Shown here: positions 14,380 through 20,408 of the stretch, piece by piece
Layout: each line of letters opens with the position of its first letter
How positions within the stretch are numbered: position 1 is the first letter of the stretch
NCBI GenBank assembly: GCA_035551935.1
Contig: DASZMJ010000521.1
Coordinates: 1 to 20,408 of the forward strand
DNA from: DASZMJ01 sp035551935
Lineage (GTDB): Bacteria; Planctomycetota; Planctomycetia; Isosphaerales; Isosphaeraceae
Direction: 5' to 3'
Length of the DNA stretch: 20,408 nucleotides
Made by a program: the position numbers and the translations under genes
Notes under the pieces: generated by a model
What the model was told of the DNA's origin: nothing
Database searches by the model: none
What the model saw: only the letters and a program-made list of their open reading frames with translations

Positions 14380-14670
14380 TCAGATCTCCTCGAAGCCGGC
14401 CCAGGACGGCTTGGGGGCGGGCCGGGGGATGCAACGGCCGAGGGTGTTGCGGAGGACCCGGAGCGGGAGGCGGGCCAGCTCGTAGGCGAAGCGGGCGGTC
14501 GCGACCACGATCGACCAGGCCAGCCGGACGGCGAAGCCGACGAGGGCGAAGCCGATGCTCAACAGGAGGTCGAAGCCGATGGCACAGAAGGCCTCGAAGC
14601 CCTCCAGGCGGCGATAGACGCGATGGTTGTCGGGCCCGACGTTGTAGCTGGTCTCGTAGCGCCAGGTCAT
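14380..14670 (-). CDS. Small unrecognised membrane protein
   Basis: This encodes 96 residues from the ATG at 14670, with GGGAGG 9 bases upstream. The start MTWRYETSYNVGPDNHRVYR is polar. Residues about 25-65 are strongly hydrophobic (FEAFCAIGFDLLLSIGFALV and AVRLAWSIVVATARFAYELA) and would make one long or two short membrane helices. The tail is short and basic to Pro-rich. I do not recognise a family. It lies downstream of the HlyD-type adaptor on the same strand after 122 bases holding a hairpin, so a link with it is possible but unproven. Confidence 0.7.
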   Translation of the reverse strand: MTWRYETSYNVGPDNHRVYRRLEGFEAFCAIGFDLLLSIGFALVGFAVRLAWSIVVATARFAYELARLPLRVLRNTLGRCIPRPAPKPSWAGFEEI

Positions 14671-14742
14671 GTCATGCAGCCTCCCGACGGGGCGGCCGTG
14701 CCCTCCACGTCCGACGCGCAAGGCCGGGCCCCTTTCCCTCGT

Positions 14743-14762
14743 ATTCGGCCGAGGGGCCGAAT
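14743..14762. terminator. Hairpin downstream of the HlyD-type adaptor gene
   Basis: ATTCGGCC (14743-14750) and GGCCGAAT (14755-14762) are perfect inverted repeats with a 4-base loop. It begins about 30 bases past the adaptor's stop codon on the minus strand. No clear T-run follows, so it could be a terminator or an mRNA-stabilising hairpin. Confidence 0.45.
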
Positions 14763-14792
14763 TCTTGGGCGGGGCGGCCGTGATCGTCCCGA

Positions 14793-16106
14793 TCACGGGG
14801 ACGCCGGGCGGTTCGGGGCGACGGGGCTGCCGTCCTTCAGCTCGTCGAGGGCCCGGAAGGGGCCGACGACGACGCGGTCGGTCGGGCCGATCCCGGCGCG
14901 GATCTCGACGCGGCGCTCGTCGCTCAGGCCGGTCTCGACCGGCCGGGCGCGGACGATCGACCCTTCGAGGACGAAGACGATCTTGACGTACTGCGCCTCT
15001 CCCTCGCGGGCGTCCTGGCCGATCGACCGGGCGTGCCGCTCGGCCCAGGCGCGGACGGCCGTCGTGTCGGGCAGGTCCTTGCGGCGGCGGTGGACGACCG
15101 CCTGCACCGGCACCCCCAGCGCGTCGGCCGACCGGCGGACCTCGATCTCGACGGTCGCCGACATCCCCGGCCGCAGCGCCGAATTGTCGTTGCCGATGCC
15201 CACGAGCGTCTCGAAGCTGATGACGTCCTCCGAGCCGGCCGAGGCGGCCGACGACTTCTTCGAGCCCCCCTTCTTCCCCTTGGGCGAGACCCGATCGACC
15301 TTGCCGGCGACCGGCGTCTCCGGGTCGGCCTGGAGGAAGACCCGCGCCGGCTGGCCGGCGCGGACCAGCGGCACGTCGGACTCGTCCACCTCGGCCCGGA
15401 CCCGCATCCGCGAGAGGTCGCTGATGGTCATCATCAACGTGCCGGGCAGGTTCGTCGTGCCGGCGATGACGACCTCGCCGACCTCGACGTCCAGGCCGGC
15501 GACGACGCCGTCCATCGGGGCGCGGATCTCGGTGCGGTCGAGCTCCTGCTGGTTCGTGCGGCGCATCGCCTCGCTCTCGATCAGCTCGTTCTTGCTCATG
15601 GCCAGGGCGGCCCCGGCCTTGGCCAGGACCGAGCGGGCGTCGGCCAGCTCGGTCGCCGTCGAGGCGCCGCGGCCGGTCAGGCGGCCGAACCGCTCGACGT
15701 CGCGGCGGGCCTTCTCGAGGTCGGCGTCGGCCTGCGCGATCGCCCCCCTCAGCCGCTCGATCCGGGCCAGGGCCGAGTCGAGCCGGGCGCGGGCGTCGGT
15801 CTCGTCGAGCTTGACGAGCAGGTCGCCCTTCTTGACGGAATCACCGTCCTCGACCTTCACCGCGACGACCCGGCCGACGATCTGCGAGGCGATCTCCGCC
15901 TCCTCGACCGCCTCGACCGTCCCCGGCGCCGTGATCGTCTGGACGATCGGGCCGCGACCCGGCGGCTCGGCGACGACCGCCTTGGGCGGCTCGGCCGAGA
16001 TCCGCCAGTCGACCGCCACCCCCCCCGACTCGCGCGTCAGGTTCGCGGCCATCACGCAGGTGACGACCCCCGCGATCCCCAGCAGGAACCAGAACGCTCG
16101 CCGCAT
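14793..16106 (-). CDS. HlyD/RND-type periplasmic adaptor (membrane fusion protein)
   Basis: This encodes 437 residues. An N-terminal membrane anchor (MRRAFWFLLGIAGVVTCVMA) precedes a first lipoyl half (VVAVKVEDGDSVKKGDLLVK). A helical hairpin follows (about residues 110-190, RARLDSALARIERLRGAIAQ and so on), then the second lipoyl half (IRAPMDGVVAGLDVEVGEVV). The beta-barrel domain starts at about residue 225 with MRVRAEVDESDVPLVRAGQP, and a membrane-proximal domain ends the protein. Such adaptors link an inner-membrane pump (RND or MacB-type ABC) to an outer-membrane channel. The beta-barrel carries an unusual Lys/Ser-rich insertion (SPKGKKGGSKKSSAASAG). The ATG at 16106 has GAGG about 8 bases upstream. 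The gene follows a multi-pass membrane protein on the same strand, but no pump permease or ATPase is in the window. Confidence 0.93.
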   Translation of the reverse strand: MRRAFWFLLGIAGVVTCVMAANLTRESGGVAVDWRISAEPPKAVVAEPPGRGPIVQTITAPGTVEAVEEAEIASQIVGRVVAVKVEDGDSVKKGDLLVKLDETDARARLDSALARIERLRGAIAQADADLEKARRDVERFGRLTGRGASTATELADARSVLAKAGAALAMSKNELIESEAMRRTNQQELDRTEIRAPMDGVVAGLDVEVGEVVIAGTTNLPGTLMMTISDLSRMRVRAEVDESDVPLVRAGQPARVFLQADPETPVAGKVDRVSPKGKKGGSKKSSAASAGSEDVISFETLVGIGNDNSALRPGMSATVEIEVRRSADALGVPVQAVVHRRRKDLPDTTAVRAWAERHARSIGQDAREGEAQYVKIVFVLEGSIVRARPVETGLSDERRVEIRAGIGPTDRVVVGPFRALDELKDGSPVAPNRPASP

Positions 16107-16167
16107 GGCTCGTCCTCGAATTCTCCGGCGGCCTCGCCCACGTCGCGGGACCGGCGGCTTCACTCCG

Positions 16168-16173
16168 ATTGTA
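16168..16173 (-). promoter_or_regulatory. Possible -10 box for the HlyD-type adaptor
   Basis: The minus strand reads TACAAT, one mismatch from the sigma70 -10, in a locally AT-richer patch 62 bases upstream of the adaptor start. The hexamer 17 bases further upstream (TTCCTC) is a poor -35. A promoter here would let the adaptor be made separately from the membrane gene before it. Confidence 0.25.
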
Positions 16174-16236
16174 CCAAGGGTTTACGAAGCGAGGAACACG
16201 ACCCGCATTCTTCCTCCCTCTCCCCGAACTCCGCCC

Positions 16237-16980
16237 TCAGCCCTTCGGGATGACGATCGACCGGCGCATGCCCCCCTCGATGATCAGGACGACGCTCAAC
16301 CGGAGGGTCGCCTCGATGGCCCAGAGGGTCGCCACCACCGCGAACGCGACCAGCAGGTTCGATTGCCCGCGCCGCCAGGCCCCCCGCGCCAGGGAGAACC
16401 ACCCGAGCATCCAGAAGATGTCCAGTTGCCGGAGGCCGACGATCGCCGCGGCCGGATACGTCCCCGGCGGCAGGAAGAGGACCGGCGACGACTCGACGTC
16501 GGGCCGATGGAGGGCGACCATCAGGGCCGCCCGCACGGCCAGGCCCAGCGCCCAGTATCCTTGCGCGGCCGACGACTCGGCCAGCGCCCGCTCGAAGCCC
16601 GGCGGCCGGCCGACCAGGGCCGCGATGCTGGCGAAGACGGTCGCGACGACCAGGGCCCGCAAGGCCAGGCCCAGCGGCTCGACGCCGAAGTCGCCCAGCA
16701 GGATGAGGGCCGTCCAGAACGACCGCGAGGCGCGCTGGAGGCGGATGTCCTTGCGGATGTCGTCCTCGCGACGCTCGCCGATCCCCTCCGACTCGACCTG
16801 CGCCGCCCCGCGCTCGACCGCCTCGGCCAGCGCGAAGGGCCGGACGCCCGACAGCCACGCGACCCCTTGCGCGCCGATCGCGACGGCGATCCAGGGCACG
16901 AGCCAGCGGCCGGCCCTCGGCGGCCCCGGCTCGGGCCGGGTCGCGCGGGGAGCGGCCTGGGGGCGGTCGGCTTCGGTCAC
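16237..16980 (-). CDS. Multi-pass membrane protein, possibly YIP1-like
   Basis: This encodes 247 residues. After a polar, Pro/Arg-rich N-terminus come about five hydrophobic segments: WLVPWIAVAIGAQGVAWLSG (about 26-45), FWTALILLGDFGVEPLGLAL with ALVVATVFASIAALVG (about 88-125), YWALGLAVRAALMVALH, AAAIVGLRQLDIFWMLGWFS, and LLVAFAVVATLWAIEATLRL near the C-terminus. The arrangement resembles YIP1-family membrane proteins, which often lie beside adaptor genes in planctomycetes; this is inference from hydrophobicity and context, not from a diagnostic motif. The start is a GTG at 16980 with a weak GAGGA-type site upstream. It precedes the HlyD-type adaptor on the same strand by 130 bases, and may be an accessory of the same export system. 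Confidence 0.75.
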   Translation of the reverse strand: MTEADRPQAAPRATRPEPGPPRAGRWLVPWIAVAIGAQGVAWLSGVRPFALAEAVERGAAQVESEGIGERREDDIRKDIRLQRASRSFWTALILLGDFGVEPLGLALRALVVATVFASIAALVGRPPGFERALAESSAAQGYWALGLAVRAALMVALHRPDVESSPVLFLPPGTYPAAAIVGLRQLDIFWMLGWFSLARGAWRRGQSNLLVAFAVVATLWAIEATLRLSVVLIIEGGMRRSIVIPKG

Positions 16981-17050
16981 GGTCCGGGTCCTCGTCGGCC
17001 TTGGTGGGAGGGTCTTCGCCGGCGCGGGCGGTTCCTTGTCGGAAACCGAT

Positions 17051-18466
17051 TCAGGCCGGGTCGCCGGCCGAAGCGACGGGCTCGGGCAGGGGTCGGGCGA
17101 TGCGGTCGAGGCGATAGCCGAAGCCGGGGCCGTCGAGCGTACGGAGGTCGACCCGGCCGTCGCGACGGCGATAGAGCCCGGGGTGGACCGCGGCCTCGGG
17201 CGTCGAGGCGTCGGGGTAGAACTGCATGCCGTTGGTCTCGACCCCCATGATCGTCCCGGCGTGGGCCGCGAGCAAGACGTGCGGGACCTGGGCCAGCATC
17301 GGGTTGGAGAGGTCCTGCACCATCAGCGGCATCCCGTGGGCCTTCGCCCAGCAGAGGCCGAGGATCGCCCCCGTCTGCGTCTTGCACGTCTTGAGCGCCA
17401 CGCCCGACCAGCCCAGGCTCCGCCCGAGGCGGATCAATCGCCAGTCGTGCGCGCTCTCGTCCATGAACAGCGGCTTGCGCGCGGCGACGGAGCGGACGTC
17501 GATGCGATGGTGTTCGAGGTCGTAGGGGAACGGCTGCTCGACGTACAGGAGCATGCCGTGGAGCCGGGGATGGTCGCGGCGAGTCCGGTCGAGGATGTCG
17601 TTGACGTACTCGGGGTCCTGGACCGTGCAGTTGAAGTCGGCCGAGAGCCAGTCGACCCCCTCCTCGATCGCGATCCGGCCAACCTTGAGGAGCCGGGCCA
17701 TGTCCCGGGCGTCGTCGTCGCCACGGAGCTTCACCTTGAGGCACTTCAGGCCGTCGCGCCGGACCCAGTCGCGGAGCAGGACGGGATAGCCGTCGTCGGG
17801 CTCGTCGCCCGTCCGCTCCGACTCGTCCACCGGGTCCTTGCCGCCGACGAGGTGCCAGGCCGGCAAGGTGTCGGGCCTCGGGAATTCGAGGAAATCGGCC
17901 GGGAACCGGCCGCGGAAATCGACCGCGGCCTCCTCGGCGGGCTCGAGGAAGCGGGCGAGGTCCGAACCCAGGAACGAGCGGTCGTACATCTCGTAAATGG
18001 GTCGCGGATGCAGGTCGCCGAAGGCGTCGTGCAGGGCGATGTCGAAGGCCGACGAGCAGACGAGGGCCGCGAGCCAGGGCATCGGCTCGGCGAGGGCGTC
18101 GGGCGCGGCGTTGACTTCGTCGAGGAGCCGGGGCAAGACGCCCTCGGTGAAGGCGTGGCCGACCTCGATCGGGTGGCCGGACTCGCCGAAGTCGGCCCAG
18201 GCATCGACCAGTCGGACGCAGAGTCGCTTGAGCGCCTCCTGGCGCGGCTCGAACGGGAGCGTGCTCGGCCAGACCCACTGGACGCTGAGCGGCGTCTCGC
18301 CCCAACCCTCGGCCACGCGCCCGCTCCGGTCGGCGACGGCGAGGCGGACGCGGGCGCACGTCACCTCGGTGAGCGTCTCCGGCCCGAACTTCAGGGGGAC
18401 GCGCGTGCGGATCGGCAGGAAGTATAACGTCGCCGCGATCGGTCGGACGTCGGTCGGCCTGGGCAT
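17051..18466 (-). CDS. Enolase-superfamily enzyme, mandelate racemase/muconate lactonizing type
   Basis: This encodes 471 residues, longer than the usual 360-400. Enolase-superfamily enzymes abstract the proton next to a carboxylate, stabilised by a divalent metal. The catalytic lysines appear as LKVKL on one side of the barrel and ALKTCKTQTG on the other, the pattern of the muconate-lactonizing/dipeptide-epimerase subgroup. The metal ligands appear in order as ADFN, YVEQPFP and FMDES. The ATG at 18466 (MPRPTDVRPIAATLYFLPIR) starts a normal capping domain; its ribosome site is weak, and the much longer frame to 19354 runs antisense to eutB. The substrate cannot be told: dipeptide epimerase, muconate cycloisomerase and N-acyl amino acid racemase activities are all possible. 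It is divergent from eutB across 100 bases, which might mean shared regulation. Confidence 0.92.
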   Translation of the reverse strand: MPRPTDVRPIAATLYFLPIRTRVPLKFGPETLTEVTCARVRLAVADRSGRVAEGWGETPLSVQWVWPSTLPFEPRQEALKRLCVRLVDAWADFGESGHPIEVGHAFTEGVLPRLLDEVNAAPDALAEPMPWLAALVCSSAFDIALHDAFGDLHPRPIYEMYDRSFLGSDLARFLEPAEEAAVDFRGRFPADFLEFPRPDTLPAWHLVGGKDPVDESERTGDEPDDGYPVLLRDWVRRDGLKCLKVKLRGDDDARDMARLLKVGRIAIEEGVDWLSADFNCTVQDPEYVNDILDRTRRDHPRLHGMLLYVEQPFPYDLEHHRIDVRSVAARKPLFMDESAHDWRLIRLGRSLGWSGVALKTCKTQTGAILGLCWAKAHGMPLMVQDLSNPMLAQVPHVLLAAHAGTIMGVETNGMQFYPDASTPEAAVHPGLYRRRDGRVDLRTLDGPGFGYRLDRIARPLPEPVASAGDPA

Positions 18467-18539
18467 CGGTCGGGTCGTCCGGGGATGGAGCGCACGCGCG
18501 GGGCGGGGTAGGCTACACAATCGTCCCGCTTGAGCGTAC

Positions 18540-18560
18540 CGCGGGGCCATCGCGGGGCCA
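18540..18560 (+). repeat. Short tandem repeat just before eutB
   Basis: CGCGGGGCCA occurs twice (18540-18549 and 18551-18560), separated by one base, ending 6 bases before the eutB ATG. It might influence translation initiation, since no good Shine-Dalgarno sequence is seen there. Confidence 0.35.
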
Positions 18561-18566
18561 AGGCCG

Positions 18567-19994
18567 ATGCCGTTTGCCGCCACCATCCGAGCCGAGCGGT
18601 TCGTCTTCGACGACCTGCGGACCCTGCTCGCCCGCGCGAGCGAGGAGAAGTCCGGCGACCAGCTCGCCGGGGTCGCCGCCCGCTCCGAGCGCGAGCGCGT
18701 CGCCGCCAAGATGGCGCTGGCCGACGTGACCCTCGCCGAGATCGTCGCCAACCCGCCCGTCGACCCGGACGCCGACGACGTGGGCCGCCTCATCATCGAT
18801 TCCTTGGAGGAAGAGGTTTTCGACGAGATCCGATCCATGACCGTCGGCGCGTTCCGGGAATACCTGCTCGACGACGCGACGACGGGGGACGACTTGCGGC
18901 GGCTCGCGCCGGGGATCGCGCCGGACGTGGCATCGGCGACGGCGAAGCTGATGGGGAACAAGGACCTGGTGCTCGTCGCGAGCAAGGTCCGCAACGTCAC
19001 GCGCTGCCGGAACACGATGGGAGGACGGGGCGTCTTCGGGGTCCGGGTCCAGCCGAACCACCCGGCCGACGACGTCGTCGGCATCCTGCTCGCGGCGGTC
19101 GACGGCCTGCTCTTCGGCTGCGGCGACGCGGTCATCGGCGTGAACCCGGCGACCGACTCGGTCGACTCCGTCGCCGCGATCCTCCGCGGCCTCGACCGCC
19201 TGATCGACGCCTTGGCGATCCCGACGCAAAGCTGCTGCCTCGCCCACATCACCACCCAGCTCGCGGCGCTGGGGCGCGGCGCGCCCGTCGACCTCCTCTT
19301 CCAGTCGATCGCCGGCACCGAGGCCGCCAACGCGAGCTTCGGCGTGTCGCTCAACCTCCTCGACGAGGGACGCGAGCGCGTGCTGGAGCACCACCGATCG
19401 CGCGACGTGGCCTGGGTCGGCGACGACGTGATGTACTTCGAGACGGGGCAGGGGAGCGCCCTGTCGGCCGACGCCCACGACGGCGTCGACCAGTTGACGC
19501 TCGAGGCCCGCGCCTACGGCGTCGCCCGCGCCTTCCGGCCGTTCCTCGTCAACAGCGTCGTCGGCTTCATCGGTCCGGAGTACCTCCACGACGAGCGCCA
19601 GATCGTCCGCGCCGGCCTGGAGGACCACTTCCTCGGCAAGCTGCTCGGCCTGCCGATGGGGGTCGACGTCTGCTACACCAACCACGCCGCCGCCGACCAG
19701 AACTCCGCCGACAACCTGCTCCTTCTCCTCGCCGCCGCCGGCTGCAACTACGTGATGGGCGTCCCCTGTTCCGATGACGTCATGCTCAACTACCAGTCCA
19801 CCAGCTACCACGACGCCGCCTCCGTCCGCCGCCTGCTGGGCCTCCGCCCCGCCCCCGAGTTCCTCTCCTGGCTCGAAGCCCTCGGCCTCTTCCGCGACGG
19901 CCAACTCCTGCCTTCCGGCGACCGGGGGCGCCTGGCCCTGGAGCGGGGATTGGCGACGGCCCTCTCGGCGACTGACGGAGGTCTCGTGCGATGA
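18567..19994 (+). CDS. eutB: Ethanolamine ammonia-lyase large subunit EutB
   Basis: This 475-residue protein is the catalytic large subunit of adenosylcobalamin-dependent ethanolamine ammonia-lyase, which splits ethanolamine to acetaldehyde and ammonia. It aligns along its whole length with E. coli EutB as I recall it (about 453 residues). Conserved segments include SGDQLAGVAARSERERVAAK, the active-site VRVQPN (Arg and Gln), GDAVIGVNPATD (Asn), FETGQGSALSADAH (Glu), VVGFIGPEYLHDERQIVRAG, and VCYTNHAAADQN (Asp), ending LNYQSTSYHD. All known catalytic residues are present, so the enzyme should be active given its small subunit EutC. The ATG at 18567 has no strong ribosome site. Its TGA overlaps the next gene's ATG in ATGA (19991-19994). 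That next gene encodes a membrane protein, not EutC. Confidence 0.97.
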   Translation: MPFAATIRAERFVFDDLRTLLARASEEKSGDQLAGVAARSERERVAAKMALADVTLAEIVANPPVDPDADDVGRLIIDSLEEEVFDEIRSMTVGAFREYLLDDATTGDDLRRLAPGIAPDVASATAKLMGNKDLVLVASKVRNVTRCRNTMGGRGVFGVRVQPNHPADDVVGILLAAVDGLLFGCGDAVIGVNPATDSVDSVAAILRGLDRLIDALAIPTQSCCLAHITTQLAALGRGAPVDLLFQSIAGTEAANASFGVSLNLLDEGRERVLEHHRSRDVAWVGDDVMYFETGQGSALSADAHDGVDQLTLEARAYGVARAFRPFLVNSVVGFIGPEYLHDERQIVRAGLEDHFLGKLLGLPMGVDVCYTNHAAADQNSADNLLLLLAAAGCNYVMGVPCSDDVMLNYQSTSYHDAASVRRLLGLRPAPEFLSWLEALGLFRDGQLLPSGDRGRLALERGLATALSATDGGLVR

Positions 19995-20408
19995 GGGACT
20001 ACCTCGTTGACGTCGGGAAGACCGGCCGCATCCTCGCCATCGCCCTGCTGAGCCTCGCAACGGCGATCCTGGCCGCCGGCGATCTCCTCATCGTCGTCAC
20101 CGCGGCCGACCGGAAGGCGTGGGCCGAGATTCCCGGCCCGCTGATCGGGTCCGGCCTGATCTTCGGCGTCCTGACCATCTCCTCGGCGTGGATGCTGCTC
20201 CGTCTGCTCCGAGGGCGGCGATCGTCCAGCACGATCACGATGATGCCCGTCCGGTTCATCCAGGGGCTCGGCATCCTCTACAGCGCGGCGATCCTTTTTG
20301 TGGCGTTGAAGGGCCCGGGGTGGATCTTCGCGGGCGAAGGAGTCGGGTTCGCGTTGAGTGCGACTTTTCTCCCCTGGCTGCTCCGGAGGCGGCGGGGGGG
20401 GGGGGGCG
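19991..20408 (+). CDS. Partial unrecognised four-helix membrane protein, coupled to eutB
   Basis: The frame starts at the ATG overlapping the eutB stop (ATGA) and stays open to the window's end, giving 139 residues with the C-terminus missing. It begins MRDYLVDVGKTGRILAIALL. There are about four hydrophobic segments: ILAIALLSLATAILAAGDLL, GSGLIFGVLTISSAWMLLRL, FIQGLGILYSAAILFVALKG, and a last one near VGFALSATFLPWLL. It shows no similarity to EutC, and none to the EutH ethanolamine permease that I can see, although its position invites a link to ethanolamine. The overlap implies translational coupling. The final bases are a 13-base G-run (20394-20406), so the last few residues are unreliable. 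Confidence 0.75.
   Translation, partial: MRDYLVDVGKTGRILAIALLSLATAILAAGDLLIVVTAADRKAWAEIPGPLIGSGLIFGVLTISSAWMLLRLLRGRRSSSTITMMPVRFIQGLGILYSAAILFVALKGPGWIFAGEGVGFALSATFLPWLLRRRRGGGG

Noticed and set aside
14125..17250. Plus-strand open frame of about 1040 codons
   Set aside because: It is antisense to the hydrolase, adaptor, membrane protein and enolase-superfamily genes; the composition is that of a shadow frame.
18513..20060. Minus-strand open frame opposite eutB
   Set aside because: It is a mirror of eutB with no recognisable motif; eutB is unambiguous.
20394..20406. Run of 13 G at the right end
   Set aside because: Probably an assembly or poly-G sequencing artefact at a contig end, not biology.
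1..20408. Search for tRNA, rRNA, CRISPR, transposase, phage or defence genes
   Set aside because: None could be recognised on either strand; no regular spacer-repeat pattern, cloverleaf or transposase motif was seen by eye.

Overview
The window is very GC-rich and densely coding, and it looks like a chromosomal segment of a planctomycete, most likely of the Isosphaeraceae/Gemmata type. The support is two secreted proteins with an N-terminal LEPR-XLL-like motif, an ECF sigma factor fused to a membrane anchor and a TIGR03067-like domain, an FG-GAP/ASPIC-UnbV protein, a Tat-dependent Gfo/Idh/MocA oxidoreductase, and short palindromic repeats between genes. I see no phage, IS element, CRISPR array, tRNA or rRNA. 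Both ends cut genes. No gene-free stretch exceeds 300 bases; the longest is about 260 bases (11132-11391).

Layout. 2-451 (+) is the 3' end of an unrecognised helical protein, converging on a LEPR-XLL secreted protein (537-1469, -). Next is a UvrD/PcrA-like helicase (1632-3650, -), divergent from thyX (3771-4574, +). After a folded repeat element comes a Gly/Trp/Tyr-rich secreted protein (4812-5723, +). It converges, across a perfect hairpin, on a two-gene minus-strand unit: a Gfo/Idh/MocA oxidoreductase (6892-8184), then a TlpA-like thioredoxin (5800-6837).

An acyltransferase-3 membrane protein (8370-9629, +) overlaps the tail of a converging FG-GAP/ASPIC exported protein (9440-11131, -). 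That gene diverges from the sigma factor fusion (11392-12810, +), which is followed by a second LEPR-XLL protein (12958-13464, +). A run of minus-strand envelope genes follows: an exported alpha/beta hydrolase (13527-14270), a 96-residue membrane protein (14380-14670), an HlyD-type adaptor (14793-16106), a multi-pass membrane protein (16237-16980) and an enolase-superfamily enzyme (17051-18466). Divergent from the last is eutB (18567-19994, +), whose stop overlaps the start of a membrane protein running off the window (19991 onward).

The content is mostly cell-envelope and secreted functions (about eleven of eighteen genes) mixed with housekeeping DNA and nucleotide metabolism (helicase, ThyX) and small-molecule enzymes. 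I do not see a single coherent new defence or biosynthetic system. The observations most worth following are: AT-ending codon pockets that sit on conserved motifs of otherwise extremely GC-rich genes; intergenic palindromes of several types; a signal peptide apparently encoded by repeat-like sequence; a 190-base antisense overlap of two genes; and eutB followed by a membrane protein where eutC would be expected.
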